A stretch of 64,000 bases of DNA, taken from contig JAHCHO010000003.1 of NCBI GenBank assembly GCA_026129685.1, positions 124,001-188,000 of the forward strand, read 5' to 3'. This document shows, in pieces, positions 53,958 through 62,582 of this stretch (its first letter is position 1; the number at the start of each line of letters is the position of its first letter). Source of the stretch: Fimbriimonadaceae bacterium (GTDB taxonomy: Bacteria > Armatimonadota > Fimbriimonadia > Fimbriimonadales > Fimbriimonadaceae). Under the pieces are notes generated by a model that saw nothing but the letters and a program-made list of their open reading frames with translations, was not told the DNA's origin and ran no database searches. A program made the position numbers and the translations under genes.

Positions 53958-54590
53958 ATGAAGCCATCGGTCGTGCTGATCGCCGGGTCCGTCGCCGCCA
54001 TCGGGTGGATCGCCCTCGCCAACGCGATGCAGACCCCGGCCAAAGGCGCGGAAACGCAGATGAACGCCAACGGAAAAGTGCTCGGCTACCGGGTCGTGAA
54101 CGGACGCTTCGCGGAGGGACCCTACGCGGGCTACCTCGTCGCCCGGCCCAACCGGCCCGATCGCGTCGAGAAGACCGACGACGAGTGGCGCAAACTCCTC
54201 ACCCCCGAGCAGTACAAGATTCTGCGCGGCCACGGCACCGAGGCGGCCTTCTGCGGCCGGTTCCACGACAACAAGAAGGACGGGGTTTACGTCGTCGCCG
54301 GGACGGGTCAGCCCGTCTTCCGTTCCGACGCCAAGTTCGACAGCGGCACCGGCTGGCCGTCGTTCTTCCAGCCTTACGACAAGGACGCGATCTGGCTGAA
54401 GCCCGACTTCAGCTACGGGATGACCCGGCTCGAGGTCCTCGCCACCCGGTGCGACGGCCACCTGGGGCACGTCTTCCCCGACGGTCCCGGCGAGAAGGGC
54501 GGCTTACGCTTCTGCATCAACTCGGAAGCCCTCGAGTTCGTCCCCGCCGACGAGTGGGCCAAGCGGGCAAGCGGCAAGAAGTCCGGCTGA
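53958..54590 (+). CDS. msrB: Peptide methionine (R)-S-oxide reductase, exported
   Basis: Repairs oxidised methionine. 210 residues: an N-terminal hydrophobic segment (VVLIAGSVAAIGWIALANAM) sends it to the periplasm, then a complete MsrB domain with GTGWPSFFQPY, RCDGHLGHVFPDGP and the catalytic Cys in RFCINSEAL. The CxxC zinc pairs of zinc-type MsrB are absent (VYVVAGTGQPVF stands where the first pair would be). A ribosome binding site AGGAAG lies upstream. Confidence 0.92.
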   Translation: MKPSVVLIAGSVAAIGWIALANAMQTPAKGAETQMNANGKVLGYRVVNGRFAEGPYAGYLVARPNRPDRVEKTDDEWRKLLTPEQYKILRGHGTEAAFCGRFHDNKKDGVYVVAGTGQPVFRSDAKFDSGTGWPSFFQPYDKDAIWLKPDFSYGMTRLEVLATRCDGHLGHVFPDGPGEKGGLRFCINSEALEFVPADEWAKRASGKKSG

Positions 54591-54610
54591 TCCGCCAGCC
54601 GACCGGCGAA

Positions 54611-55726
54611 TCAGCCGACATCCCGGAACCCGCGCCACATCGCCACCGCGCGCTCCACCTGCGCGGCATAGCGTTCGCGAAATACGGCCGCATCGAACCG
54701 CTCCGCTTGCGCCCGTAGCGCCGCCGGGTCGAAGGCGCGGCGACGCAGGGCCTCGATCCCGCGCGCGAACGCCTCCGGCGATTGCTCGTCGACCAAGACC
54801 CCGCAATCCCCGGTGACCGTTTCCGTAACCCCGCCCTGCCCATACGCGACGACCGGAACGCCCGCCGCGAGCGACTCGACGGGCACGATGCCAAAGTCCT
54901 CGTAAGGCGGGAACACCGTCGCCAGGGACCGACCCATCAGCTTCTTGAGTTCCTCGTCGGGGAGACGCCCGTGGAACACGACGTTCGCCGCCCCCGCCGC
55001 CTGGGCTTCGAGGTGCGCCCGCAACGGGCCGCTTCCGACGATGTTCAGCCGCAATCCGGTCCGTTTGGCCGCCTCGATCGCCAAGTCCACCCGCTTGTAC
55101 GGGATCAAGCGTCCCCAGATGAGGAGCCCCTCCTCGTCCGACACCCGCTCAACGTCCGCCCATTTCCCGGTTTCGACCGGAGGGTAGATGACCTCGTCCA
55201 CCGCCCTTCCGTAGAATCGGCGAATCCGATCCGCGGTCGTGTTCGAGTTGGCGAGCACGATGTCCGGCCCTTTCGAGGCGTCCAGGTCCAGACGCTTCAG
55301 CCTCTTGACGACCATGCGTTGCACGATCCCGGACATCCGCTTGTCGATTTCCGGCAGCCAAAGGCTGCGCGCGGGCGTGTGGTAGTAGCAGAGCATCACC
55401 GACCCGGGAGGCTTGCGGACGTTGTGGGCGAACGTATGGCTGTCCACCAGCAGCACGTCGAACTCCGAGAGATCGATAGATCGGAAGGCGTCGGGGGCGA
55501 CCGGCGCGTACAGGTAGTGGCGGGAATGGGCGAAAGGCATCCGGTCCAGCCACGTCACGCGCACCTCGCGCCCCTTGAGGAACGGGTACGCCGCCGGATT
55601 GAACTGGGTGGTCACGATCGGACCCTCGACCATCTCCGCGATGTGCCGGAACAGCTCCTCGGCCCCACCGAAGACCGCCATCCAGTCGTGCACGAGCGCG
55701 AACCGGACGTCGTCGTGGCGGATCAT
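54611..55726 (-). CDS. Glycosyltransferase, GT4 family
   Basis: 371 residues of the GT-B fold. The acceptor side begins FALVHDWMAVFGGAEELF, and the donor side has the E-x7-E motif PPYEDFGIVPVESLA plus GGVTETVTGDCGVLV. It should add a sugar from a nucleotide donor to a glycolipid or polysaccharide. ATG at 55726 gives MIRHDDVRF; CATAAT sits six bases ahead of it. Confidence 0.92.
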   Translation of the reverse strand: MIRHDDVRFALVHDWMAVFGGAEELFRHIAEMVEGPIVTTQFNPAAYPFLKGREVRVTWLDRMPFAHSRHYLYAPVAPDAFRSIDLSEFDVLLVDSHTFAHNVRKPPGSVMLCYYHTPARSLWLPEIDKRMSGIVQRMVVKRLKRLDLDASKGPDIVLANSNTTADRIRRFYGRAVDEVIYPPVETGKWADVERVSDEEGLLIWGRLIPYKRVDLAIEAAKRTGLRLNIVGSGPLRAHLEAQAAGAANVVFHGRLPDEELKKLMGRSLATVFPPYEDFGIVPVESLAAGVPVVAYGQGGVTETVTGDCGVLVDEQSPEAFARGIEALRRRAFDPAALRAQAERFDAAVFRERYAAQVERAVAMWRGFRDVG

Positions 55727-55731
55727 GCCCC

Positions 55732-55754
55732 CATTATGGGGCCCGACCATAATG
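55732..55754. promoter_or_regulatory. Back-to-back -10 boxes of a divergent gene pair
   Basis: CATAAT on the minus strand (55738-55733) lies six bases before the ATG at 55726; CATAAT on the plus strand (55748-55753) lies five bases before the GTG at 55759. Together CATTATGG and CCATAATG make a perfect 8-bp inverted repeat with a 7-base centre. Confidence 0.55.
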
Positions 55755-55758
55755 CGTC

Positions 55759-56196
55759 GTGTCTCCTTGGCTCGAGGTCCGGACGTACGACGAACTCGAA
55801 GCGTTCCTGCGTGTCGTCGGCGGCTTCCACGACGGCGTGCTCAAAGAGGTCCATTGGGTCAACCGGGATCACGTGAGCGCCTCGTTGGCGATGGTCCCGT
55901 ACCGGCTCGCCGACGCCCGCGTGCTCGGGCAGCGCCAGTGGGCGAACCCGTCCGCCGTCGAGATCTACTTCGAGGGCGTCTGGCGCCTGAGCCTCGACAC
56001 CGTGGACTTCATCTTCGGAACCACCGCCGGCACGGCGGAATCGTCCGCGCAGATTGGTCCACCCCGACCGCTCTTGACGCTCGACCTCGAGTCGAGCCAC
56101 ATCGCCTTCGAGCGCATGTTCTGGCGTGACGCTTCGGGCTGGATAGACGCCGAACCTCGGTTCGGCCCGTTCGAGCCGCCGACTGTCCCCGGCTGA
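55759..56196 (+). CDS. Unknown protein next to phage portal gene
   Basis: 145 residues starting at GTG 55759, with no signal peptide. It looks like one beta-rich domain (NRDHVSASLAMVPYRLADAR, PLLTLDLESSHIAFERMFW). A promoter box lies directly upstream. The portal gene follows 18 bases on, but I cannot say that the two belong together. Confidence 0.6.
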   Translation: MSPWLEVRTYDELEAFLRVVGGFHDGVLKEVHWVNRDHVSASLAMVPYRLADARVLGQRQWANPSAVEIYFEGVWRLSLDTVDFIFGTTAGTAESSAQIGPPRPLLTLDLESSHIAFERMFWRDASGWIDAEPRFGPFEPPTVPG

Positions 56197-56214
56197 GCGA
56201 ACGGATGGAGCCGG

Positions 56215-57348
56215 TTGACCAAACCCCGGCATCAAGCCCTTAGGTTCGCGATGCTCCGCCTCTTCCAAGCCAAAACCCGCCGTCCTCGTCCCGAACAGGA
56301 GTCGGCCCCCCAGTACACCGCCGCCGAACGACTCCAGTTCGCCTATCCCGGTGCGACCCCGAACGGGCTGACCGATGAGACCTACGACCTGATGCAGGCC
56401 GACGCGATGGTCCAGACCGCGCTGACGATCAAGCGCCTTGGGGTCCTGGCCGCCCCGTACCGGGTTGTGCCCGCCGACGATGGCGCCGAGGCGGCGAGGC
56501 GCGCCGCGTTCGTCGAGCGGGCGTTCGCCCGCCTCGAAGGCTCGGTCGAGTCCGTCCTGTCCGCCGCGATGGACGCCTTCGCCAAGGGGTGGGCGATCCA
56601 GGAGGTGGTCTGGGCCTTGGACGGGTCCAGCGTCGTGCCGAAGGTGCTCCGTCCGAAGAACCCCTCCCGTTTCGGGCTGGAGTTCGACCCCTTTGGACGG
56701 CTGACGGGACTGAAGCTGGTCCTGCCCGGCGAAGAGGAGCGTAGCCTCTGGCCCGGCAAGTTCGTGATCCACTTCCATCGGCCAACCTACCAGCGGCCGA
56801 AGGGCCGAAGCGACCTTGACGCCGCGTACCGACACTGGCAGGCCAAGTCCACCCTCCTGGCGGCTTGGAGGCTCCACCTCGAGCGATTCGCCTCGCCGAC
56901 GCTCCTGGGCCGGTACCGGCAAGGACTGCCCGCCTCCGAGCAGACGGCGATCTTGGCCGCTCTTCAGAACCTGCACCAGAACGCGGCGATCGTGTATCCG
57001 GAAGAGATCACGATCGACACCCTGGGAGGGAGCCGCGAGCCGTCCTCGAACTTCCAGACCGCGATCGACTACCACAACGCGGAGATCGCCCGCGCCATCG
57101 TCGGCCAGACGCTCACGACCGACGAGGGCCGCCGCGTCGGCTCCTTCGCGCTCGGCCGAGTCCATCTGCAGGTGCTGTTGCTGCAGCTCGAGGCTCTCCG
57201 CAAGGAACTGGCGGAATCCGTGTTGAACGAGCAACTGATCCGCCCGATGATCGGCTGGAATTTTGGCCCCGGCCTGGAGCCACGCTTCGAGTTCGCCAAG
57301 AGCGAGGGCTTTCCGTTCGCCACCGAGCCCAAAGCGACGACCTTGTGA
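56215..57348 (+). CDS. Phage portal-like protein (DUF935, Mu gp29-like)
   Basis: 377 residues. The pattern of Mu-type portal proteins is clear: ADAMVQTALTIKRLGVLAAP, DAFAKGWAIQEVVWALDGSS, KFVIHFHRPTYQRPKGRSDL and a C-terminal helical barrel region (HNAEIARAIVGQTLTTDEG). Start TTG at 56215 has GGAG six bases upstream; an ATG at 56251 is an alternative. No terminase, protease, capsid or tail genes lie beside it, so it is an orphan: prophage remnant or co-opted gene. Confidence 0.75.
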   Translation: MTKPRHQALRFAMLRLFQAKTRRPRPEQESAPQYTAAERLQFAYPGATPNGLTDETYDLMQADAMVQTALTIKRLGVLAAPYRVVPADDGAEAARRAAFVERAFARLEGSVESVLSAAMDAFAKGWAIQEVVWALDGSSVVPKVLRPKNPSRFGLEFDPFGRLTGLKLVLPGEEERSLWPGKFVIHFHRPTYQRPKGRSDLDAAYRHWQAKSTLLAAWRLHLERFASPTLLGRYRQGLPASEQTAILAALQNLHQNAAIVYPEEITIDTLGGSREPSSNFQTAIDYHNAEIARAIVGQTLTTDEGRRVGSFALGRVHLQVLLLQLEALRKELAESVLNEQLIRPMIGWNFGPGLEPRFEFAKSEGFPFATEPKATTL

Positions 57349-57351
57349 GGT

Positions 57352-58302
57352 CTATCCCTCCATCGGACCGACGTACGACGTCGCGATCACCACATCGTCG
57401 TACCACTTCTTGTTCTCGCGCCGGGTGTTGCTGCGGATGTGCAGGTCGAGTGCCGCATGGTTGATCTTCAGCGTCTCCACGTCCCGTAAGCGCAAGTTCG
57501 GGAAGTCCGCGATCAGCCGCCCGTCCACCCAGCACGCGATGCGACCGTCGCGTTTGCCGAGGGCGTTCGCCCTCACCATCAGTTCGTAGCAGGTCCACCG
57601 GCCGAGGCTGGGGATCACCTCCGGGCGCTTGACGAAGCTCGGCCCGAACTCCCCCGGCAGGTAGGTGAACGGCAGCACCTTCCCGGACGGAAAGAAGTGG
57701 TCGCCCCATTGCGAGCGCTGTTCGGGGTGGTAGACGTACACGTTGAGCTCTCCGGGCGAGGGCTTCGGGTTCTCGTCCTCCCGCCAGTTCTCGAAGCTCG
57801 CCACGAACTTGTTGTGCCCGTCCGCCTTGATCCCGGGGGTCGCGTAGGGCAGGCCGGGCGAAAGGGCGGCGAGGTAGCCCCCGTTGTGGCTGGAGCCCGT
57901 CTGGTCGAAGCCAGGGTCGAACCGCGAGTAGTAGCGCAGGAACACCGTGTCGTAGCCCTGTTCGAACCGCTTGACGACGGAGTTGCTGAGTTCGGCGTCC
58001 TGCTTGGGCACGGAGAACTCGAGCGCTCGCTTGCCCCCGTGGACGTTCTCGGGATCGGTGGCGAGGCGGATGCGCTCCTCGTGGAAGGCCATGCTCCACT
58101 TGTCCGACGGCTTCCCCGCCTCAAAGTCGTCGTGGAACAGAACGGCGGCGTCCTTCGCGATACCCCGGTCGCCAGGGTACTTGGCGGCGATCCCCGAGGA
58201 CCCTTCGGGGAGGCGTTCCGGCGGCGCCTCTTGCCTCATCAAGCCCGGACCCCTACCTGGACTCGCAAATCCGACGAGAGCCAACGCCACGAGGCACGTC
58301 AT
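57352..58302 (-). CDS. Secreted polysaccharide-lyase-like protein
   Basis: 316 residues with a signal peptide (CLVALALVGFASPG). The rest is a jelly-roll-like beta protein with phrases seen in alginate-lyase/heparinase-like families (SVVKRFEQGYDTVFLRYYSR, GKRDGRIACWVDGRLIADFP). Substrate and exact family unsure. CACAAT lies six bases before the ATG, suggesting a leaderless mRNA. Confidence 0.6.
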   Translation of the reverse strand: MTCLVALALVGFASPGRGPGLMRQEAPPERLPEGSSGIAAKYPGDRGIAKDAAVLFHDDFEAGKPSDKWSMAFHEERIRLATDPENVHGGKRALEFSVPKQDAELSNSVVKRFEQGYDTVFLRYYSRFDPGFDQTGSSHNGGYLAALSPGLPYATPGIKADGHNKFVASFENWREDENPKPSPGELNVYVYHPEQRSQWGDHFFPSGKVLPFTYLPGEFGPSFVKRPEVIPSLGRWTCYELMVRANALGKRDGRIACWVDGRLIADFPNLRLRDVETLKINHAALDLHIRSNTRRENKKWYDDVVIATSYVGPMEG

Positions 58303-58308
58303 GCCCTG

Positions 58309-58314
58309 ATTGTG
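58309..58314 (-). promoter_or_regulatory. -10 box of the lyase-like gene
   Basis: CACAAT on the minus strand six bases before the ATG at 58302, the same spacing as at 60713 and 61138. Confidence 0.4.
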
Positions 58315-58415
58315 GCCGAGCGCCGCCCCGCGTCGGCCTTCGGCGTCCCACCGCTCGTGAACCCCGTCCGGTCCGATCGGACCGGGACCCACAAGCCGGG
58401 CGAGGCGGCAGGCCG

Positions 58416-58421
58416 TATAAT
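58416..58421 (+). promoter_or_regulatory. -10 box of hpd
   Basis: TATAAT lies 35 bases before the hpd ATG; a GAGGAG ribosome binding site follows at 58445, so this gene has an ordinary leader. No matching -35 was seen. Confidence 0.5.
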
Positions 58422-58456
58422 CGGACCCTATCCATCGCTCAGCGAGGAGTGACGTT

Positions 58457-59542
58457 ATGGCAGACACTTTCCCCATCCGATGCGTCGACCACGTGCGCTT
58501 TCTGGTCGGCAACGCCAGGGCCTCGGCCTACTACTACCACAAGGTTTTCGGGTTCGACATCGTCGGCTACGACGGACTCGAGACCGGCCTCAAGCACGAG
58601 GTGGACTGGCTCCTCCGGCAGGGGAACGTCCGGTTCTTGTTCACCGCTCCCTCCCGCCCCGGGCACCCCCTGAACGAACAGCTGAATCGCTCCGGGGACG
58701 GCGTCATGGACGTGGCCTTCGAAGTGGACGACGTGGACTGGGCATTCGAGGCGGCCGTCGCGCGCGGCGCCAAACCGGCCAAGCAGCCCTGGACCATGCG
58801 CGACGACCGGGGAGAGGTTCGCCTGGCCGCCATCCACACCTACGGCGACACAATCCACACCTTCCTCAACCGCGACAAGTTCTCCGGCGGGTTCCTCCCC
58901 GGATTCCAAGACCGGGACCTGCGCGGGCATTCCACCGGCCTGCTCGAGGTGGACCATGTCGTCGGCAACGTCGAACTCGGCCAGATGAACGTCTGGGTCA
59001 AGTTCTACGAGCAGGTTCTCGGCTTCACCCAACTCATCAGCTTCGACGACAAGGACATCTCGACCGAGTACACCGCCCTCATGTCGAAGGTGATGTCGAA
59101 CGGTAACGGGAAGGTCAAGTTCCCGATCAACGAGCCCGCCGAGGGCAAGAAGAAGTCGCAGATCGACGAGTACCTCGAGTTTTACGGTGGCGCGGGCGTT
59201 CAGCACATCGCCCTCCTCACCGACGACATCATCCGCACCGTCACCGAACTGCGCAACCGGGGCATCGAGTTTCTGCAGGTGCCGAAGGCCTACTACGACC
59301 TCCTCCCGGACCGGGTCGGGAAGATCGACGAGGCCATCTCGGAGTTGGAGGACCTGGGCATCCTGGTGGACCGGGACGACGAGGGCTACCTCCTGCAGAT
59401 CTTCACCAAACCCGTCACCGATCGCCCGACCCTGTTCTACGAGATCATCGAGCGGAAGGGCGCGAAGAGCTTCGGCAAGGGCAACTTCAAAGCCCTCTTC
59501 GAGGCGATCGAACGCGAACAGGCGATCCGGGGCACGCTCTAG
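58457..59542 (+). CDS. hpd: 4-hydroxyphenylpyruvate dioxygenase
   Basis: Turns 4-hydroxyphenylpyruvate into homogentisate in tyrosine breakdown. 361 residues with two VOC halves. The iron ligands are His in LEVDHVVGNV, His in GVQHIALLTDD and Glu in FYEIIERKGAKSFG, whose following GxGNFKALFEAIE tail is diagnostic. Length is normal. Other genes of the pathway (homogentisate dioxygenase, fumarylacetoacetase) are not in this window, although two cupins lie close by. Confidence 0.96.
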   Translation: MADTFPIRCVDHVRFLVGNARASAYYYHKVFGFDIVGYDGLETGLKHEVDWLLRQGNVRFLFTAPSRPGHPLNEQLNRSGDGVMDVAFEVDDVDWAFEAAVARGAKPAKQPWTMRDDRGEVRLAAIHTYGDTIHTFLNRDKFSGGFLPGFQDRDLRGHSTGLLEVDHVVGNVELGQMNVWVKFYEQVLGFTQLISFDDKDISTEYTALMSKVMSNGNGKVKFPINEPAEGKKKSQIDEYLEFYGGAGVQHIALLTDDIIRTVTELRNRGIEFLQVPKAYYDLLPDRVGKIDEAISELEDLGILVDRDDEGYLLQIFTKPVTDRPTLFYEIIERKGAKSFGKGNFKALFEAIEREQAIRGTL

Positions 59543-59544
59543 GG

Positions 59545-59611
59545 GGAGGACGAAAGCGAGATGCTGGAGGGAGGAGAAGGTCAAGCCTCCTCTCTCCCCC
59601 TTCCGTCCTCC
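59545..59611. terminator. Inverted repeat between convergent genes
   Basis: GGAGGACGAAAG (59545-59556) and CTTCCGTCCTCC (59600-59611) pair as a 12-bp stem with one mismatch; the purine-rich/pyrimidine-rich loop between them can pair further. Likely terminates hpd and the hydrolase gene. Confidence 0.5.
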
Positions 59612-60270
59612 TAGCCGGCCCAATCCGCCAACAAGCCGACGACTTCCGCCTCGAGTTCCTTCCGGCGGCGCCCCGATCCCTTGGCCGGCTTGAGCGAGTG
59701 ATCCGCGCCTTCCAGCCAGCGCATCGATACGTTCGATCCGAGGCGCGCCAGCACCCCCTCCATCAGTTCCCGGGTGCAGAGCGCGTCCGCCGACCCGTTG
59801 ACGATCAGAGTCGGCACCGTGATCGCGGGCAGGTGGGCGTCGCGGAGTTTGTCCGGCTTGCCTTGGGGGTGGAGCGGGTAGGCGAAACACACGAGACGGT
59901 CGCAGGGCTCTCCCTCGGCGGCGAGCATCGAGGCCACCCGCCCGCCCATGGACTGCCCCGCCAACACTTGCTCCCCCTCCGCCCCGTACGCCAACCTCAC
60001 CGCTTCCATCACCCGGCGGTAACAGGCCATGCAGACCGGCATCGGATCTGGGAAGCTCCGGCCCGCCGCCTTGTAGAGGAAGTCGAAGCGCACCGTCCGG
60101 TAGCCCAGACCGCGAAACGTCCCGGCCAGGAAGACCAAGGACGGGCTCTCGCGGCGCGCCCCCGCGCTCGGGGCCAAGAAGACGGTGCCCCGTGTCTCGC
60201 CTTCCGGCTCCTCCACCTCGGCATAGGTCGGGGCGTCGTCCGCCTTCACGATGATCGGTCCGAGCGTCAT
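59611..60270 (-). CDS. Alpha/beta hydrolase, dienelactone-hydrolase-like
   Basis: 219 residues. The nucleophile elbow is GQSMGGRVAS, the acid Asp lies in VNGSADALCTRE and the His in GADHSLK. The small size and the RFDFLYK strand match the KANL3/Tex30-like and dienelactone-type hydrolases. Substrate unknown. ATG at 60270 is chosen for MTLGPIIVKADD. Confidence 0.85.
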   Translation of the reverse strand: MTLGPIIVKADDAPTYAEVEEPEGETRGTVFLAPSAGARRESPSLVFLAGTFRGLGYRTVRFDFLYKAAGRSFPDPMPVCMACYRRVMEAVRLAYGAEGEQVLAGQSMGGRVASMLAAEGEPCDRLVCFAYPLHPQGKPDKLRDAHLPAITVPTLIVNGSADALCTRELMEGVLARLGSNVSMRWLEGADHSLKPAKGSGRRRKELEAEVVGLLADWAG

Positions 60271-60313
60271 GCCCGAAGACTGCGACGCCCACCCGATCGA
60301 GTCCTGCCCGTCC

Positions 60314-60676
60314 TCAGATGGAAACGTCGTTCGGTGCGGTAAAGGCGTCGTCCACCACGTCGCCCGTGTTGCGCGTGTTCGCCGGCTCGAACACAAGGAC
60401 TTCCGCTTCCTCGTCCGCCGTCGTCCGATGCTCCACCCCGCGCGGAACCACGCAGAAGTCGCCCGCCCGCAGTTCGACTCGCTCGTCTCGGAACTCGACG
60501 GCCATCGTGCCGCGCCATACGAGGAACATCTCGTCCGCCTCGAGGTGCGTGTGCCACGGAAACATGCCGTGGAGTTTCACAAGCTTCACCTCCTGGCCGT
60601 TCAGCCTCGCGACCACCTTGGGCCGCCAAAGCTCGCGGATCAGGGAGAACTTCTCGTCAAGGGACGACTTTCGCAT
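60314..60676 (-). CDS. Cupin-domain protein
   Basis: 120 residues with one cupin: motif 1 WHTHLEADEMFLVWRG holds His, His and Glu ligands, motif 2 is GDFCVVPRGVEHRT. It starts MRKSSLDEKFSLIREL. It is divergent from another cupin gene with only 36 bases between the starts. The family includes isomerases, dioxygenases and sugar-binding proteins. Confidence 0.85.
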   Translation of the reverse strand: MRKSSLDEKFSLIRELWRPKVVARLNGQEVKLVKLHGMFPWHTHLEADEMFLVWRGTMAVEFRDERVELRAGDFCVVPRGVEHRTTADEEAEVLVFEPANTRNTGDVVDDAFTAPNDVSI

Positions 60677-60700
60677 GGCAGAGTCCGGTGGCGAATCGCC

Positions 60701-60706
60701 CACAAT
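60701..60706 (+). promoter_or_regulatory. -10 box of the plus-strand cupin
   Basis: CACAAT six bases before the ATG at 60713, no ribosome binding site; predicts a leaderless mRNA. Confidence 0.4.
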
Positions 60707-60712
60707 CTTGGC

Positions 60713-61096
60713 ATGACGTGTCGCGTGATTCGCGGAAGCGAGTCGTTCCAGGGCAAGCAGGGCCTCGACTACTTCGCCGGGGTCTCGGCGGAGTCCGTCG
60801 GGTCGAAGGCGATCTGCATGCACCTGCTCGAGATGCCCCCCGGCGCCAAGGCCCGGGTTCACCTACACGAGGCGCACGAAACCGCCATCTTCATGCTCGA
60901 AGGAACCGTCCACTTCCGCTACGGCCACGGCTTGGAGCACGAGGACGTGGCGCGCGCCGGGGACTTCGTGTACATCCCGGCCGGCATGCCCCACGTTCCC
61001 CGTAACGAGGGTCCCGGCGTTGCCCGCGCGGTGATCGCCCGCACCGACCCCAACGAACAGGAAAGCGTGGTCCTGCGCCCGGACCTGGAAGACTGA
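60713..61096 (+). CDS. Cupin-domain protein
   Basis: 127 residues. Motif 1 is [15 protein letters not shown] and motif 2 [17 protein letters not shown], with a complete set of metal ligands. Sequence is distinct from the neighbouring cupin, so they are not recent copies. leuC follows 41 bases downstream with its own -10 box. Substrate unknown. Confidence 0.85.
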   Translation: MTCRVIRGSESFQGKQGLDYFAGVSAESVGSKAICMHLLEMPPGAKARVHLHEAHETAIFMLEGTVHFRYGHGLEHEDVARAGDFVYIPAGMPHVPRNEGPGVARAVIARTDPNEQESVVLRPDLED

Positions 61097-61125
61097 ACCC
61101 GCCCACGGCCCCACCGGACCTGCGC

Positions 61126-61131
61126 CACAAT
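61126..61131 (+). promoter_or_regulatory. -10 box of leuC
   Basis: CACAAT six bases before the leuC ATG at 61138. Confidence 0.4.
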
Positions 61132-61137
61132 GAAGGC

Positions 61138-62523
61138 ATGCCCGGAACGCTGTTCGACAAGGTTTGGGACGCCCACGTTGTGACGACCCTGGACGGCGGG
61201 GCCACCCTGCTTTACATCGATCGCCACCTCGTCCACGAGGTCACCTCGCCGCAGGCGTTCGACGGGTTGCGCGAGGCCGGCCGAACCGTGCGCCGGACCG
61301 ACCTCACCTTCGCCACCGCCGACCACAACGTTCCCACCGATGGCCGACCCATCGACGAAACCACTTTGAGCGGGCTGCAGCTCGCCGCCCTCGAACGCAA
61401 CTGCCGCGAGTTCGGGGTCCCACTCTTCGGCTATCACCACCCCCAGCAGGGGATCGTGCACGTCATCGGCCCGCAACTGGGCCTCACCTTGCCCGGCCTG
61501 ACCATTGTCTGCGGCGACAGCCACACCTCCACCCACGGGGCTTTCGGCGCCTTGGCCTTCGGCATCGGCACGACCGAGGTCGAGCACGTGCTCGCCACCC
61601 AAACCTTGATCGCCCCGCACCGGCCCAAGTCCATGGGAATCCGAATCGACGGTGTCCTCGCTCCGGGGGTTTCGGCCAAGGATGTGATCTTGGCGATCAT
61701 CCGAAGACTGGGCGCGGGGGGCGCGACGGGGCACGTCGTCGAGTACTTCGGCACCGCGATCGAGCGCCTGGCGATGAGCGGGCGCATGACCATCTGCAAC
61801 ATGTCGATCGAGATGGGAGCGCGCGCGGGCATGATCGCTCCCGACGACACGACGCTCGCCTACGTCGCCGAGGGCGACCGGCCTTTTGCCCCCCGTGGCG
61901 CCGCCTTCGCCGCGCTCGAGGCCGCGTCCCGCGCGCTGCGAACCGATTCCCCGGCCGACTTCGACCGGCTCGAGTCGCTGCCGGTGGACCGGCTCGTGCC
62001 CCAGGTGACCTGGGGGACCACCCCCGCGATGGCGATGGACGTGGACGGCGTCGTTCCGGACCCGCACACCGTAGGCGAGGAACGCGCGCTCGGCTACATG
62101 GGCCTGAAGTCGGGCACCCCCATCGCCGACGTCCCCGTCCAAACCGTGTTCATCGGTTCCTGCACGAACTCGCGGATCGAGGACCTTCGCGAGGCGGCGG
62201 CGCTCGTCCGGGGTCGCAAGGTGGCCCCCGACGTGCGCGCGATGGTCGTGCCCGGAAGCGAAGCGGTCAAGGAACTGGCCGAAAAAGAGGGCGTGGCCGA
62301 CGCCTTCCGCGCTGCCGGGTTCGAGTGGCACCACGCCGGATGCTCGATGTGCCTCGGCATGAACGGCGACATCCTCCGCCCGCACCAGCGCAGCGCCTCG
62401 ACGAGCAACCGACCCTATGAAGGACGACAAGGGCCGGGCTCGCGCACCCACTTGGTCAGTCCGTTGACGGCGGCGGCGACCGCGCTCAAGGGCCGCTTCG
62501 CCGATCCTCGCGAACTGCTCTAA
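61138..62523 (+). CDS. leuC: 3-isopropylmalate dehydratase, large subunit
   Basis: Isomerises isopropylmalate in leucine synthesis, with the small subunit LeuD. 461 residues of the aconitase family. The 4Fe-4S cysteines are in [12 protein letters not shown] and [30 protein letters not shown] and the C-terminal [12 protein letters not shown] are diagnostic. leuD, normally next, is absent; a secreted protein follows. An aconitase or homoaconitase role is less likely given the length and the SNRNFEGRQ-type tail. Confidence 0.94.
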   Translation: MPGTLFDKVWDAHVVTTLDGGATLLYIDRHLVHEVTSPQAFDGLREAGRTVRRTDLTFATADHNVPTDGRPIDETTLSGLQLAALERNCREFGVPLFGYHHPQQGIVHVIGPQLGLTLPGLTIVCGDSHTSTHGAFGALAFGIGTTEVEHVLATQTLIAPHRPKSMGIRIDGVLAPGVSAKDVILAIIRRLGAGGATGHVVEYFGTAIERLAMSGRMTICNMSIEMGARAGMIAPDDTTLAYVAEGDRPFAPRGAAFAALEAASRALRTDSPADFDRLESLPVDRLVPQVTWGTTPAMAMDVDGVVPDPHTVGEERALGYMGLKSGTPIADVPVQTVFIGSCTNSRIEDLREAAALVRGRKVAPDVRAMVVPGSEAVKELAEKEGVADAFRAAGFEWHHAGCSMCLGMNGDILRPHQRSASTSNRPYEGRQGPGSRTHLVSPLTAAATALKGRFADPRELL

Positions 62524-62582
62524 CGGCGTATGCGGCGTTTCGAGAAAGGAGGGCGGCGGCCACGGGTCGTATTGGCTCCGAT

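Noticed and set aside
51947-54070. Minus-strand frame of about 700 codons
   Set aside because: It is an out-of-frame reading of the ABC permease and ATPase genes, arginine-rich and without motifs.
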